Shown here: positions 57,110 to 64,000 of the stretch, in pieces
How positions within the stretch are numbered: position 1 is the stretch's first letter
How the letters are laid out: every line of letters starts with the position of its first letter
DNA from: an uncultured Acidimicrobiales bacterium
GTDB taxonomy: Bacteria; Actinomycetota; Acidimicrobiia; Acidimicrobiales; Aldehydirespiratoraceae
Direction: 5' to 3'
Assembly: GCA_951812975.1 (NCBI GenBank)
Contig: CATOTC010000001.1
Span: 248,001-312,000 of the forward strand
DNA: 64,000 nt
Translations under genes and position numbers: made by a program
Notes under the pieces: model-generated
The model's database searches: none
Told to the model about the DNA's origin: nothing
Seen by the model: only the letters and a program-made list of their open reading frames with translations

Positions 57110-58456
57110 GTGGACACGGCGGTGCGGCCCAACTTCACGAGCAATCAGATCCGATTTCGGTTCGTCGCGGCCACTGCTGTCCTTCTACTCTCCGCGGCCT
57201 GTGCCGCGGACACCGAGTTGTCCGAGCCGAGACCGACCGTTCCCGCGGTGACGGCCGATGGCGAGGCGGCACCAGCAGGCGCTCCGACCGACGACGCTGC
57301 AACAGACCGCGACTCATCGCAGACCGGCCAGGAGGCGCAATCCGGAAATCCGGCACAGGCTCTACCCAGCGATGGGAACGTGCTCGACGCCAACATCGCC
57401 TTGGAGCACATGATCACCCTCGATGAACCGATCGACATGGCCATAGCAAGCGGTGATGAGACGGCTTGGATCGCCCAGAGGGGCGGGCAAGTGCTGCGTG
57501 TTGACCTGGTGCAAGGCGAAGTGATCGAGACGATCTTGGACATCTCGGCTGAGACGATCGCGCAGGGCGAGCAGGGCCTGCTCGGCATAGCGGTCAGCGA
57601 TGACTGGCTGTACGCGAACTTCACCGATCTCAACGGCGACACCCGTCTCGACGCCTTCAAGCGCGACGGCGAAACCCTCAGCGGTGAGCGCCGAGCGATC
57701 CTGAGCCAGCCTCAGCCGTTCAGGAACCACAACGGTGGCGACCTCGCGATCGGCCCCGAAGGGGCACTCTACATCGCCTTCGGAGACGGAGGAGCCGCCA
57801 ACGATCCGTTGGACCACGGACAGGACTCCACAACCTGGCTGGGCTCGATCCTGCGGATCACCCCGACACCGGATGCGGCAGAGCCGTACTCCGTGCCGGC
57901 CGACAACCCCTTCGCCGCCGACCCGACAACCGACGATAACCAGGTCGATCCGCCGCCAGGATCCCCCGAGATCTTCCTGACCGGAGTGCGCAACCCCTGG
58001 CGCTTCTCTTTCGACAGCGAGACGGGTGACCTCTGGATCGCGGACGTCGGCCAGGACCTGTACGAGGAGGTGACCGTCCTGCTCGCCGTCAACGGCGGAG
58101 GCGCCGGAGCGAACCTCGGTTGGCGTCTGCGCGAGGGGCTGCACGCGTTCGCCGGCGACAGACCGCCCGGCAACGTCGATCCTGTGTGGGAGTACAGCCA
58201 GGACGACGGCTGCAGCGTGACCGGCGGCTTCGTGTACCGAGGCTCGGCGATCCCCGAACTGGTCGGATCGTACGTGTTCGGCGACTACTGCACCTCACGC
58301 CTGTGGGCCGTGCAGATCTCTTCTGGCGGAGTGGTGTTCCGAGACTTCGGCGTTGCCGTGCCCGGTGGCTCGCTCGCCTCTTTCGCCGAGGATGCCAACG
58401 GTGAACTCTACGCCCTGTCGCTCGAGGGCCCGGTGTCGCGCGTCGTCGCAAGCTGA
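57110..58456 (+). CDS. PQQ-dependent sugar dehydrogenase-like lipoprotein (glucose/sorbosone dehydrogenase fold)
   Basis: The 448-aa lipoprotein has a signal peptide with lipobox SAAC (about residues 26-29), a Pro/Ala/Asp-rich linker to about 85 and a six-bladed beta-propeller of the GSDH family: QRGGQVLRVD, GEQGLLGIAVS, RNHNGGDLAIGPEGALYIAFGDGG, LTGVRNPWRFSFDSETGDLWIADVGQ and GSYVFGDYCTSRLW. These enzymes oxidise aldoses in the periplasm-like space with PQQ. The start is a GTG with GGAAAAGG upstream. It is 10 bp downstream of the nuclease gene. Confidence 0.88.
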   Translation: MDTAVRPNFTSNQIRFRFVAATAVLLLSAACAADTELSEPRPTVPAVTADGEAAPAGAPTDDAATDRDSSQTGQEAQSGNPAQALPSDGNVLDANIALEHMITLDEPIDMAIASGDETAWIAQRGGQVLRVDLVQGEVIETILDISAETIAQGEQGLLGIAVSDDWLYANFTDLNGDTRLDAFKRDGETLSGERRAILSQPQPFRNHNGGDLAIGPEGALYIAFGDGGAANDPLDHGQDSTTWLGSILRITPTPDAAEPYSVPADNPFAADPTTDDNQVDPPPGSPEIFLTGVRNPWRFSFDSETGDLWIADVGQDLYEEVTVLLAVNGGGAGANLGWRLREGLHAFAGDRPPGNVDPVWEYSQDDGCSVTGGFVYRGSAIPELVGSYVFGDYCTSRLWAVQISSGGVVFRDFGVAVPGGSLASFAEDANGELYALSLEGPVSRVVAS

Positions 58457-58464
58457 GCCGCTCC

Positions 58465-59766
58465 TCAACGTGGTGGAGCGGGAGTGCTCGGGTGGACCTC
58501 GGCTGCCGCGGACGGCTTATAGGTTCCGCTGCCGAAGTCGAGGGCGCGGAGGTTCCGGGTCGATGCGAGCAGGACTGCTACCGCAAGGAACAGCAGGCCG
58601 AACGTCAAGAAGGTCTCCCGTGGACCGAACAGTTCGATGGCCTGGCCCATGAAGAGCTGGCCCAGCGGACTCGACAGCAACAGGACCGTCAGGTACACCG
58701 ACAGCACACGCGCCCGCAGCCCCTCGTCGACTTGCAACTGTATTGCCGTGTTGAGCGTTGACGCCGAAGCGATGTGAGCCATACCCATCGCGAACATTCC
58801 GGCCAACGCCACGACGAACCACGGGGCCACCGCCATCGCACAGACACCACAGCCGTACAGCAACAGCGCCACTTCCTGGATCCGTGAGCGATCGAACCGG
58901 CGCGCCATCTCGGCGATCATCGGCGATGCGATCACGGCACCGATCCCGGCCGCTGAGAGCATCCAGCCGAAGCCGCGTTCGCCCTGGCCGAAGACGTCCT
59001 CGGCCACGACGATCGACATCTGCTGCGCTGTGATGCCGAAAAATCCGATCACCGCAGCCACGAACACCGCCGTGGAGATGCCGGCGTTCTTCTTGACATA
59101 CACCACGGCCTGGGCGAACTCGGTCAGCGGCCGAATACGTCCCTCTGCTCCATTCTGAAGTCGCGGCAGCCGCAGCAGGGCCAGCACCGCTATCACCGCC
59201 AGATACGACGCCGCGTTGAGAGCGAATGCCCAGCCGGGTCCCCATTGCGCGATCACCACACCTGCCAACGACGGACCCAGCATGCGAGCCATGTTGAACT
59301 GTGCGCTGTTGAGCGTGACCGCCGACATCAACGTGTCGCGGGGTACCAGTTCGCTGACGAACGCCTGCCAAGCGGGCAGATTCAAGCCGCTCGCCGTGCC
59401 CGCCAATATCGAGACGGCAACGTAGGCGCCCGGAGACCGGACGTCACCGAACCACATCAGGACGAAGACGAGCGCAACCAGAGCCTGCGTCGATTGGGTG
59501 ACAATCAGGATCGAGCGGCGGGGGTAACGGTCCGCGATCGCACCGGCGAACGGACAGAGCACCGCTACCGGCAGCAGCTGGGTGAACCCGGCCAAACCGA
59601 CCCACCCGGCACTTCCGCCGGTGAGGTCATAGACGATGAGGGGGATCGCCAGCACCTGGAACCAGCGTCCAGTGCTGGAGACGATCGCTGAAATCCACAT
59701 CATGCGAAAGTTGCGATGGCGGAGAGCTTCGAAGGCGCTGGCTCTCGTATCGGCAACTTGACGCAC
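58465..59766 (-). CDS. MFS transporter (EntS/DHA3-like)
   Basis: The 433-aa protein has 12 predicted helices and MFS motifs: FRMMWISAIVSSTGRWFQVLAIPL at the start, AGAIADRYPRRSILI (motif A, loop 2-3) and SAVTLNSAQFNMARMLGPSLAG (motif C-like). This is the layout of the DHA3/enterobactin-exporter subgroup. The substrate is unknown. It is convergent with the sugar-dehydrogenase gene (8-bp gap). Confidence 0.9.
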   Translation of the reverse strand: MRQVADTRASAFEALRHRNFRMMWISAIVSSTGRWFQVLAIPLIVYDLTGGSAGWVGLAGFTQLLPVAVLCPFAGAIADRYPRRSILIVTQSTQALVALVFVLMWFGDVRSPGAYVAVSILAGTASGLNLPAWQAFVSELVPRDTLMSAVTLNSAQFNMARMLGPSLAGVVIAQWGPGWAFALNAASYLAVIAVLALLRLPRLQNGAEGRIRPLTEFAQAVVYVKKNAGISTAVFVAAVIGFFGITAQQMSIVVAEDVFGQGERGFGWMLSAAGIGAVIASPMIAEMARRFDRSRIQEVALLLYGCGVCAMAVAPWFVVALAGMFAMGMAHIASASTLNTAIQLQVDEGLRARVLSVYLTVLLLSSPLGQLFMGQAIELFGPRETFLTFGLLFLAVAVLLASTRNLRALDFGSGTYKPSAAAEVHPSTPAPPR

Positions 59767-59835
59767 CCGGCAAGGCTACGGAGCTCAGTGCCCAATCGTG
59801 GACCGACCCGTGGACCCGCCCGACGGCCTGCCAGA

Positions 59836-60606
59836 ATGGGCGCCATGCCCTTAGTCACTACAGAGGTTCACGACCGCGTCGCGGTGCTCACGATCAACGA
59901 CCCCGACAAACGAAACGCCATCACCTTGGCGATGAACGACGAGATCGTCGCCGCGCTCGACGAGTGGGAGGCAGACGACGGCATCGGCGCGGTGGTCGTG
60001 ACCGGTGCCGCGCCGGCGTTCTGTGCGGGCGCAGACCTCGACGATCTTCTCGCCGACCAGGGACCGGCAGGAATGCAGAAGATCTACGAGGGGTTCCTGC
60101 GCATCGCCCACTGCCCGATGCCGACTGTCGCCGCGGTCAACGGTGCCGCGGTCGGGGCCGGGTTCAATCTGGTGCTGGCCTGTGACATCGTCGTCGCGGC
60201 ACGCCAGCGAGCCCGTTTCGATTCCCGGTTCCTGCAGATCGGCCTTCATCCCGGTGGCGGCCACACCTGGCGTCTGCGTTCCATCACGAGCCGACAGACC
60301 GCGCTGGCGATGGTCGTGTTCGGAGAGGTCGTGCGCAGCGAGCAGGCCCTCGATCTCGGCCTCGTCTGGAAGGTCGTCGACGACGACGACCTGCTTTCGG
60401 AGTGCTTGACGCTGGCAGCACGCGCCGCGGCTCAACCCAAGGATCTGACGGCTAGAACCAAGGCCACGATCCTGACGCTCGACAGCATCAGCGAATCGAA
60501 CCAGTCCGTCGAACACGAACTCCACCCTCAGCTCTGGTCGATGGGCGAACCGGCCTTTCGGAACCTTGTCGAGAGCCTCCAGAAGCAGATCAGCTCCAAG
60601 GACTGA
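59836..60606 (+). CDS. Enoyl-CoA hydratase/isomerase family protein
   Basis: The 256-aa crotonase-fold protein has VLTINDPDKRNAITLAMNDEIV near the N-terminus, the oxyanion-hole pattern FCAGADLDDL (about 60-70), AAVNGAAVGAGFNLVLACDIVVAA (about 100-123) and FDSRFLQIGLHPGGGHTW. One of the two hydratase glutamates is replaced (HPGGG), so isomerase or other crotonase chemistry is possible. The next gene, an acyl-CoA synthetase, starts 6 bp later, indicating a fatty acid or aromatic-acid degradation unit. The start could also be ATG at 59845. Confidence 0.92.
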   Translation: MGAMPLVTTEVHDRVAVLTINDPDKRNAITLAMNDEIVAALDEWEADDGIGAVVVTGAAPAFCAGADLDDLLADQGPAGMQKIYEGFLRIAHCPMPTVAAVNGAAVGAGFNLVLACDIVVAARQRARFDSRFLQIGLHPGGGHTWRLRSITSRQTALAMVVFGEVVRSEQALDLGLVWKVVDDDDLLSECLTLAARAAAQPKDLTARTKATILTLDSISESNQSVEHELHPQLWSMGEPAFRNLVESLQKQISSKD

Positions 60607-60612
60607 GCCTTC

Positions 60613-62199
60613 GTGGAGACCGAAGCTGAGATCGAGGTTGACGAGACGACCGGGCTGATCAGACGCGAACCTCCTCGCCCGTATCCGATCGGGCCGAGAA
60701 CCCTTGCCGCGCTCCTTGACGGCCCCCTCAAGCACTTCGGGGAGCGGATCGCTCTGATCGATGACGAACGCCAGTGGACCTTCGCGGAACTGGACCGCAG
60801 CGTCGAGGGTGCTGCTGCGGCCCTGGCATCACTGGGCGTGGGTCGCGGTGATCGGGTCGCCTGGTCACTGCCGAACTGCGCCGAAGTGCCGATCGGGTTC
60901 CTCGCCACCCAGCGTCTCGCGGCTGTCTGGCTCGGGATCAACCCCAACCTCGCTGCGCCAGAGAAGGCCCACCTTCTCAACGACTCGGAAACGAGCCTGT
61001 GGATCACCGAGGGCGACAGCGACACCGCATCGGCCGACACCTCGTTCGACGGGGCCGTGGTCAGCGCGTCCGAATACAACGATGCAGTCTCAGCGGCCGA
61101 CCCCGCAGACGCTCCCCACCCCCGGATCGACCCCCACGCACCGGCGGCGATCGCCTACACCTCAGGCACCACCGGAGTGCCCAAGGGTGCCGTCCACAGC
61201 CAGCACAACCTGCTGTGGCCCGGGCTGATCACGCTCAGCACCCACCCGCCCAAGCCGACCGACCGCCAGGGCACTCCGCTGGCCCACACGATCCTCAACA
61301 TGTTGATCCTCGGCGTCGTGTCGGCCTGGACACGGGGAACCACCGGCGTGATCCTGCACCGCGGCGATCCGGAGGGCTTCTGCGCAGAGGTGGCACGCAA
61401 CCGACTCACAAGGACCACTCTGGTGCCGACGCAACTCCATGATCTTGTACACGACGACGGTGTTGATCCAGCCGACCTCGCCTCACTCGAGTCGATACTC
61501 GTCGGCGGTGCCGCTACTCCGGCCAAGACCCGTCGCGCCTTCGCCGAGAAGTTCAATATCCGGGCGCTCATGGGTTACGGACTCTCTGAGGCCCCCACGG
61601 GAATTGTGCGCGAGACGATCGACGAGCCCGTCGACGACTCGGCCACCGGCTACGCACTGGACCTGCTCGAAGTGGTGATCGTCGACGACACCGACCAGGA
61701 GCTGCCGGTCGACCAGCCCGGCGAGATCTGTCTGCGCCCCGTGAGCACGGGACTGTGGGCCGGTAGTTGGACTCCGACACTCGGCTATTGGCGCCGCCCC
61801 GGCGCAACCCGAAAACTGCTTCGAGGCAACATTCTGCGCACTGGCGACATCGGGGAACTCGACCGCAACGGGCGCCTCACCGTGAGCGGCCGCCGCTCCG
61901 ACCTGATCCTGAGAGGCGGGGCCAACGTGTCGCCCACCGAGGTCGAGAAGGTTCTGCTCGACCATCCCGACGTGGTCGATGCCGTGGTCTACGGCATCGC
62001 CGATGAGCGTCTCGGTGAGCGGGTGGCCGCAGCAATCGTCACGGGAGGCTCGCGACCAGACCCCGACGAACTGCGCGCGCACCTCGCCCGACACCTGGCC
62101 CGCTACAAGATCCCCGACCAGATTCGTGTACTCGACCAGCTGCCCCGCAACTCGATGGGCAAAGTCCAGAAATCCGAACTGAGAACGTGTGCGGATTGA
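60613..62199 (+). CDS. Acyl-CoA synthetase (AMP-dependent ligase)
   Basis: The 528-aa adenylate-forming enzyme has the P-loop AYTSGTTGVPKGAVHSQ (about 180-195), GYGLSEAPTG (A5), RTGDIGELDRNGRLTVSGRRSDLILRGG (A7-A8) and the catalytic Lys motif NSMGKVQKSEL (A10) at the C-terminus. It activates a carboxylic acid to acyl-AMP and then acyl-CoA; chain length is not clear. The GTG start lies 6 bp after the enoyl-CoA hydratase stop, so the genes are co-transcribed. Confidence 0.95.
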   Translation: METEAEIEVDETTGLIRREPPRPYPIGPRTLAALLDGPLKHFGERIALIDDERQWTFAELDRSVEGAAAALASLGVGRGDRVAWSLPNCAEVPIGFLATQRLAAVWLGINPNLAAPEKAHLLNDSETSLWITEGDSDTASADTSFDGAVVSASEYNDAVSAADPADAPHPRIDPHAPAAIAYTSGTTGVPKGAVHSQHNLLWPGLITLSTHPPKPTDRQGTPLAHTILNMLILGVVSAWTRGTTGVILHRGDPEGFCAEVARNRLTRTTLVPTQLHDLVHDDGVDPADLASLESILVGGAATPAKTRRAFAEKFNIRALMGYGLSEAPTGIVRETIDEPVDDSATGYALDLLEVVIVDDTDQELPVDQPGEICLRPVSTGLWAGSWTPTLGYWRRPGATRKLLRGNILRTGDIGELDRNGRLTVSGRRSDLILRGGANVSPTEVEKVLLDHPDVVDAVVYGIADERLGERVAAAIVTGGSRPDPDELRAHLARHLARYKIPDQIRVLDQLPRNSMGKVQKSELRTCAD

Positions 62200-62314
62200 A
62201 CAGTGGGTTGCGCTGGTACCGGCTGTTTCCCGCTCTTGTTCGCTGCGCTCACGGGCCGCTAGGGCCACGGCCTCGCTCGGTCGCGGTCCTGTTCGGGATC
62301 GATCCGCTCGGCCT

Positions 62315-62923
62315 CTAGGGGCGCTCGGCGATCCACTCCGCGACTAGATCCTCGGAGCGCTCGTTCCATTCCTCGACGGTGAACCCGTAACGAATATGGT
62401 CCTCCCAGACGCCGTTGATCTCCAGGTACCTGACCGCTGTCCCCTCGTCACGCAGTTTCAGCTTCTCGACCACCCTGCGGCTGGCCGCGTTCCGCGGCAC
62501 GATCGCCACTTGCATCCGGTGGAGGCGCAACTCCTCGAAAGCGAACCGGGCAAGCACCACCAGCGCCTCGGGCATGTAACCGTTGCCGGCGAGGGCCTCG
62601 TCGATCCAGTACCCGACGTAACAGGACTGGAAGGGGCCCCGCTGGATCGAGTTGAGATTGATCTCACCGGCGAACGCGCCATCGACGAAGATCCCGAAGC
62701 TGTGGCCGGACCCCCGCTGCCGTTCACGCTGACGCGCCGAGCAGCGGTTGGCGAAGGCAACACGGTCCTCGACGACGTCCGGCATCCCGCTGAGCCGCTG
62801 CGGTTCCCATCGGGTCAGCCAGTCCCGGTTGCGACGCCGCACCTCCTGCCAGGCACCGAAGTCGTTCACTTCAAGCGGCCGAAGCAAGACCCGACGGCCA
62901 GACAGTGACCCCGGCGCCTTCAT
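62315..62923 (-). CDS. GNAT acetyltransferase (RimJ/RimL-like)
   Basis: The 202-aa protein has the N-terminal RRVLLRPLEVNDFGAWQEVRRRNRDWL, SFGIFVDGAFAGEINLNSI, and the acetyl-CoA binding QSCYVGYWIDEALAGNGYMPEAL followed by LRLHRMQVAIVPRNAASRRVVEKLKLRDEG, typical of RimJ/L N-acetyltransferases of ribosomal proteins or similar N-termini. An ATG at 62923 with CAGG upstream is preferred to the TTG at 62947. It is convergent with the acyl-CoA synthetase gene. Confidence 0.9.
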   Translation of the reverse strand: MKAPGSLSGRRVLLRPLEVNDFGAWQEVRRRNRDWLTRWEPQRLSGMPDVVEDRVAFANRCSARQRERQRGSGHSFGIFVDGAFAGEINLNSIQRGPFQSCYVGYWIDEALAGNGYMPEALVVLARFAFEELRLHRMQVAIVPRNAASRRVVEKLKLRDEGTAVRYLEINGVWEDHIRYGFTVEEWNERSEDLVAEWIAERP

Positions 62924-63158
62924 GACCTGGACTTTAGCATCGGCCAACGGCCCAAAGCAGATTCACGGCCGAAGCACAGGACTGCGCGTCGGGTCCCTCA
63001 GATCCGCGTGTGGAGTAAGCAAATCGAAAATATGTCAAAAGTTATTCGCGACAAATCCCTTCCAGGCGACAAGTAACAGCTGAAGACACACAATTCAGTG
63101 GTGCCAAGCCATCTGAAAATTGTATCCCGACCACCTATCCGACGAGGAAGGCAACCCA
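62924..63158. other. Intergenic region
   Basis: No gene or clear signal is seen here. The stretch from about 63015 to 63130 is A/T-rich compared with its surroundings and may hold the promoter of the small ORF that follows. Confidence 0.3.
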
Positions 63159-63359
63159 ATGATCCCAACAACATGGGGTTGGTACTCTCCAACGGGCTGG
63201 AGCCGTGAGACATCTAGTTGGCAGCACGACTTCGACTGCGGATACGCGAGCATGAACACCTATGCCACATACCACAACTCGGCATTCTGTCCGACGGACG
63301 CAACGGATACCGATCACTACAACACATTCTTCTCGGGGAAGCCGAACGGCGCATGGTAA
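63159..63359 (+). CDS. Small aromatic-rich protein of unknown function
   Basis: The 66-aa frame starts MIPTTWGWYSPTGWS and is rich in Trp, Tyr, Thr and His, with two Cys (FDCGYAS, AFCPTD). GAGGAAGG stands seven bases before the ATG, which is a strong argument for translation. No signal peptide is visible. No family is recognised. It lies about 70 bp from the IS630 end and may be a 5'-truncated or lineage-specific gene. Confidence 0.42.
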   Translation: MIPTTWGWYSPTGWSRETSSWQHDFDCGYASMNTYATYHNSAFCPTDATDTDHYNTFFSGKPNGAW

Positions 63360-63431
63360 GTTCAATGGGGAGCCAGCAAGTCTGGGGGATGCACAAACCT
63401 GCTCAGCCCCGAACACATCATCGTTCATACC

Positions 63432-64000
63432 TAGTGGTCCGTCGCTGAAATAGTTGGGGTGGCTAGTGTGGGGGTATGGTGAGTGTGTTGGAGTTGTCGG
63501 TGAGTGATCGCGAGGTGCTGGAGCGTATGGCGCGGTCGGGGTCGGAGCCGTTTCGGCGGGTGGTGCGCGCCGGGGCGTTGTTGGCTTTGGCCGACGGGGC
63601 GTCGGTGCGGTCGGTGGCGAGGGATCTGGGTTCGCACCAAGACACTGTGCGGCGCTGGCGGGACCGGTTCATGGAATCCGGGCCAGAGGGTGTGGGTGTG
63701 GTGGCGCCGGGGCGGGGCCGCAAGCCCGAGATCGGTGAGGCTGTGGTTGAGGCGATCGTGGCCGACACGCTTCACAGCGTGCCCGCCGACGGCTCCGCGG
63801 CGTGGTCGACGCGGTCGATGGCTCAGCGTCACGGCGTGGGCAAGGACACCGTGGCGCGCATCTGGAGGGCGCGGCAGCTGCGGCCGTGGCGCACCGAGAC
63901 GTTCAAGCTGTCTGCGGACCCGGACTTCGAGGCCAAACTCGTCGACGTCGTGGGGCTGTATCTGGACCCTCCCGAGCGGGCCGTGGTGTTCAGCTTCGAC
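63432..64000 (+). mobile_element. IS630-type insertion sequence, 5' end, continues past the window
   Basis: The end begins after TA (63432-63433) with GTGGTCCGTCGC, the same tip as the remnant at 53693 but in opposite relative orientation. The transposase gene starts 43 bp inside and is open to the window edge. Confidence 0.88.
63476..64000 (+). CDS. IS630-family transposase, N-terminal part (cut by window end)
   Basis: The 175 visible residues start MVSVLELSVSDREVLERMA. They contain the two helix-turn-helix segments of IS630 transposases (ASVRSVARDLGSHQDTVRRWRDRF and STRSMAQRHGVGKDTVARIWRA) and end at VVFSFD, where the first catalytic Asp of the DDE triad is expected. The frame is intact to base 64000, so this copy may be complete, unlike the remnant at 53.7 kb. 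Confidence 0.93.
   Translation, partial: MVSVLELSVSDREVLERMARSGSEPFRRVVRAGALLALADGASVRSVARDLGSHQDTVRRWRDRFMESGPEGVGVVAPGRGRKPEIGEAVVEAIVADTLHSVPADGSAAWSTRSMAQRHGVGKDTVARIWRARQLRPWRTETFKLSADPDFEAKLVDVVGLYLDPPERAVVFSFD

Noticed and set aside
53693..63445. Composite transposon bounded by IS630 ends
   Set aside because: The left copy is a truncated remnant, the cargo is ordinary chromosomal genes including a tRNA, and nothing suggests the segment moves as a unit.

Overview
The window looks like a chromosomal segment of a high-GC actinobacterium outside the well-studied genera, most likely Acidimicrobiia or a relative. The evidence is lineage-type gene content: phosphatidylinositol-mannoside (PIM) genes, mycothiol biosynthesis (MshC) and a mycothiol-type nitroreductase relative, an F420-dependent NADPH reductase, an InhA-like enoyl reductase, and Thr/Pro-rich linkers in exported proteins. 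Most genes are strongly GC-biased and packed into operons with ATGA, GTGA or TGATG overlaps. No rRNA, CRISPR array or prophage is visible. One tRNA-Leu(UAA) is present.

Layout. (1) 1-12.5 kb: a housekeeping block on the minus strand whose order thrS - HIT - (extra membrane gene) - pgsA - acyltransferase - pimA - ... - pdxS matches the mycobacterial thrS/HIT/pgsA1/patA/pimA...snzP neighbourhood. It also has plsC, mshC, the F420 reductase and, on the plus strand, fabI/inhA. The HIT gene carries an in-frame TGA, and thrS has a five-copy 32-bp tandem array for a leader. (2) 12.6-14.4 kb: three small exported or lipoprotein genes of unknown function; GC falls part-way through. (3) 14.4-24.2 kb: two CNNM/CorC-type CBS proteins, a heterodimeric ABC exporter, a TauE/SafE permease, a lone ABC ATPase, thiamine pyrophosphokinase and a polytopic membrane protein. 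(4) 24.2-31.5 kb: two aminoglycoside-phosphotransferase-fold kinases, DUF6285, a DUF7064-like protein, a cupin, a DyP peroxidase, a DsbA-fold protein and TrpB2. (5) 31.5-36.7 kb: a methyltransferase with a tiny membrane protein, a hydrolase, and a membrane sulfatase/LTA-synthase-like protein. (6) 36.8-43.4 kb: a glycoside-use locus with two GH3 enzymes, a truncated GH10 xylanase, a TetR regulator and a PhyH dioxygenase. (7) 43.4-53.5 kb: an adenylate cyclase-like protein, a hydrolase/membrane Mur ligase/Ddl cassette, an SDR, cysH, and the ATP-grasp/alpha-E/transglutaminase operon. (8) 53.7-55.6 kb: an IS630 remnant followed by an IS3-family element. (9) 55.6-64 kb: tRNA-Leu, a PD-(D/E)XK nuclease, a sugar-dehydrogenase lipoprotein, an MFS pump, enoyl-CoA hydratase, acyl-CoA synthetase, GNAT, and the start of an IS630 element cut by the window end.

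Most of the window is ordinary metabolism and envelope biology. The best candidates for something not well described are the membrane-anchored Mur ligase + Ddl + hydrolase cassette, a catalytically dead M48-like protein in the PIM operon, the interrupted HIT gene, the thrS leader repeat array, and a UUCG-capped hairpin upstream of the small-protein/methyltransferase operon. All functions are inferred by reading the sequence; no database search was run.
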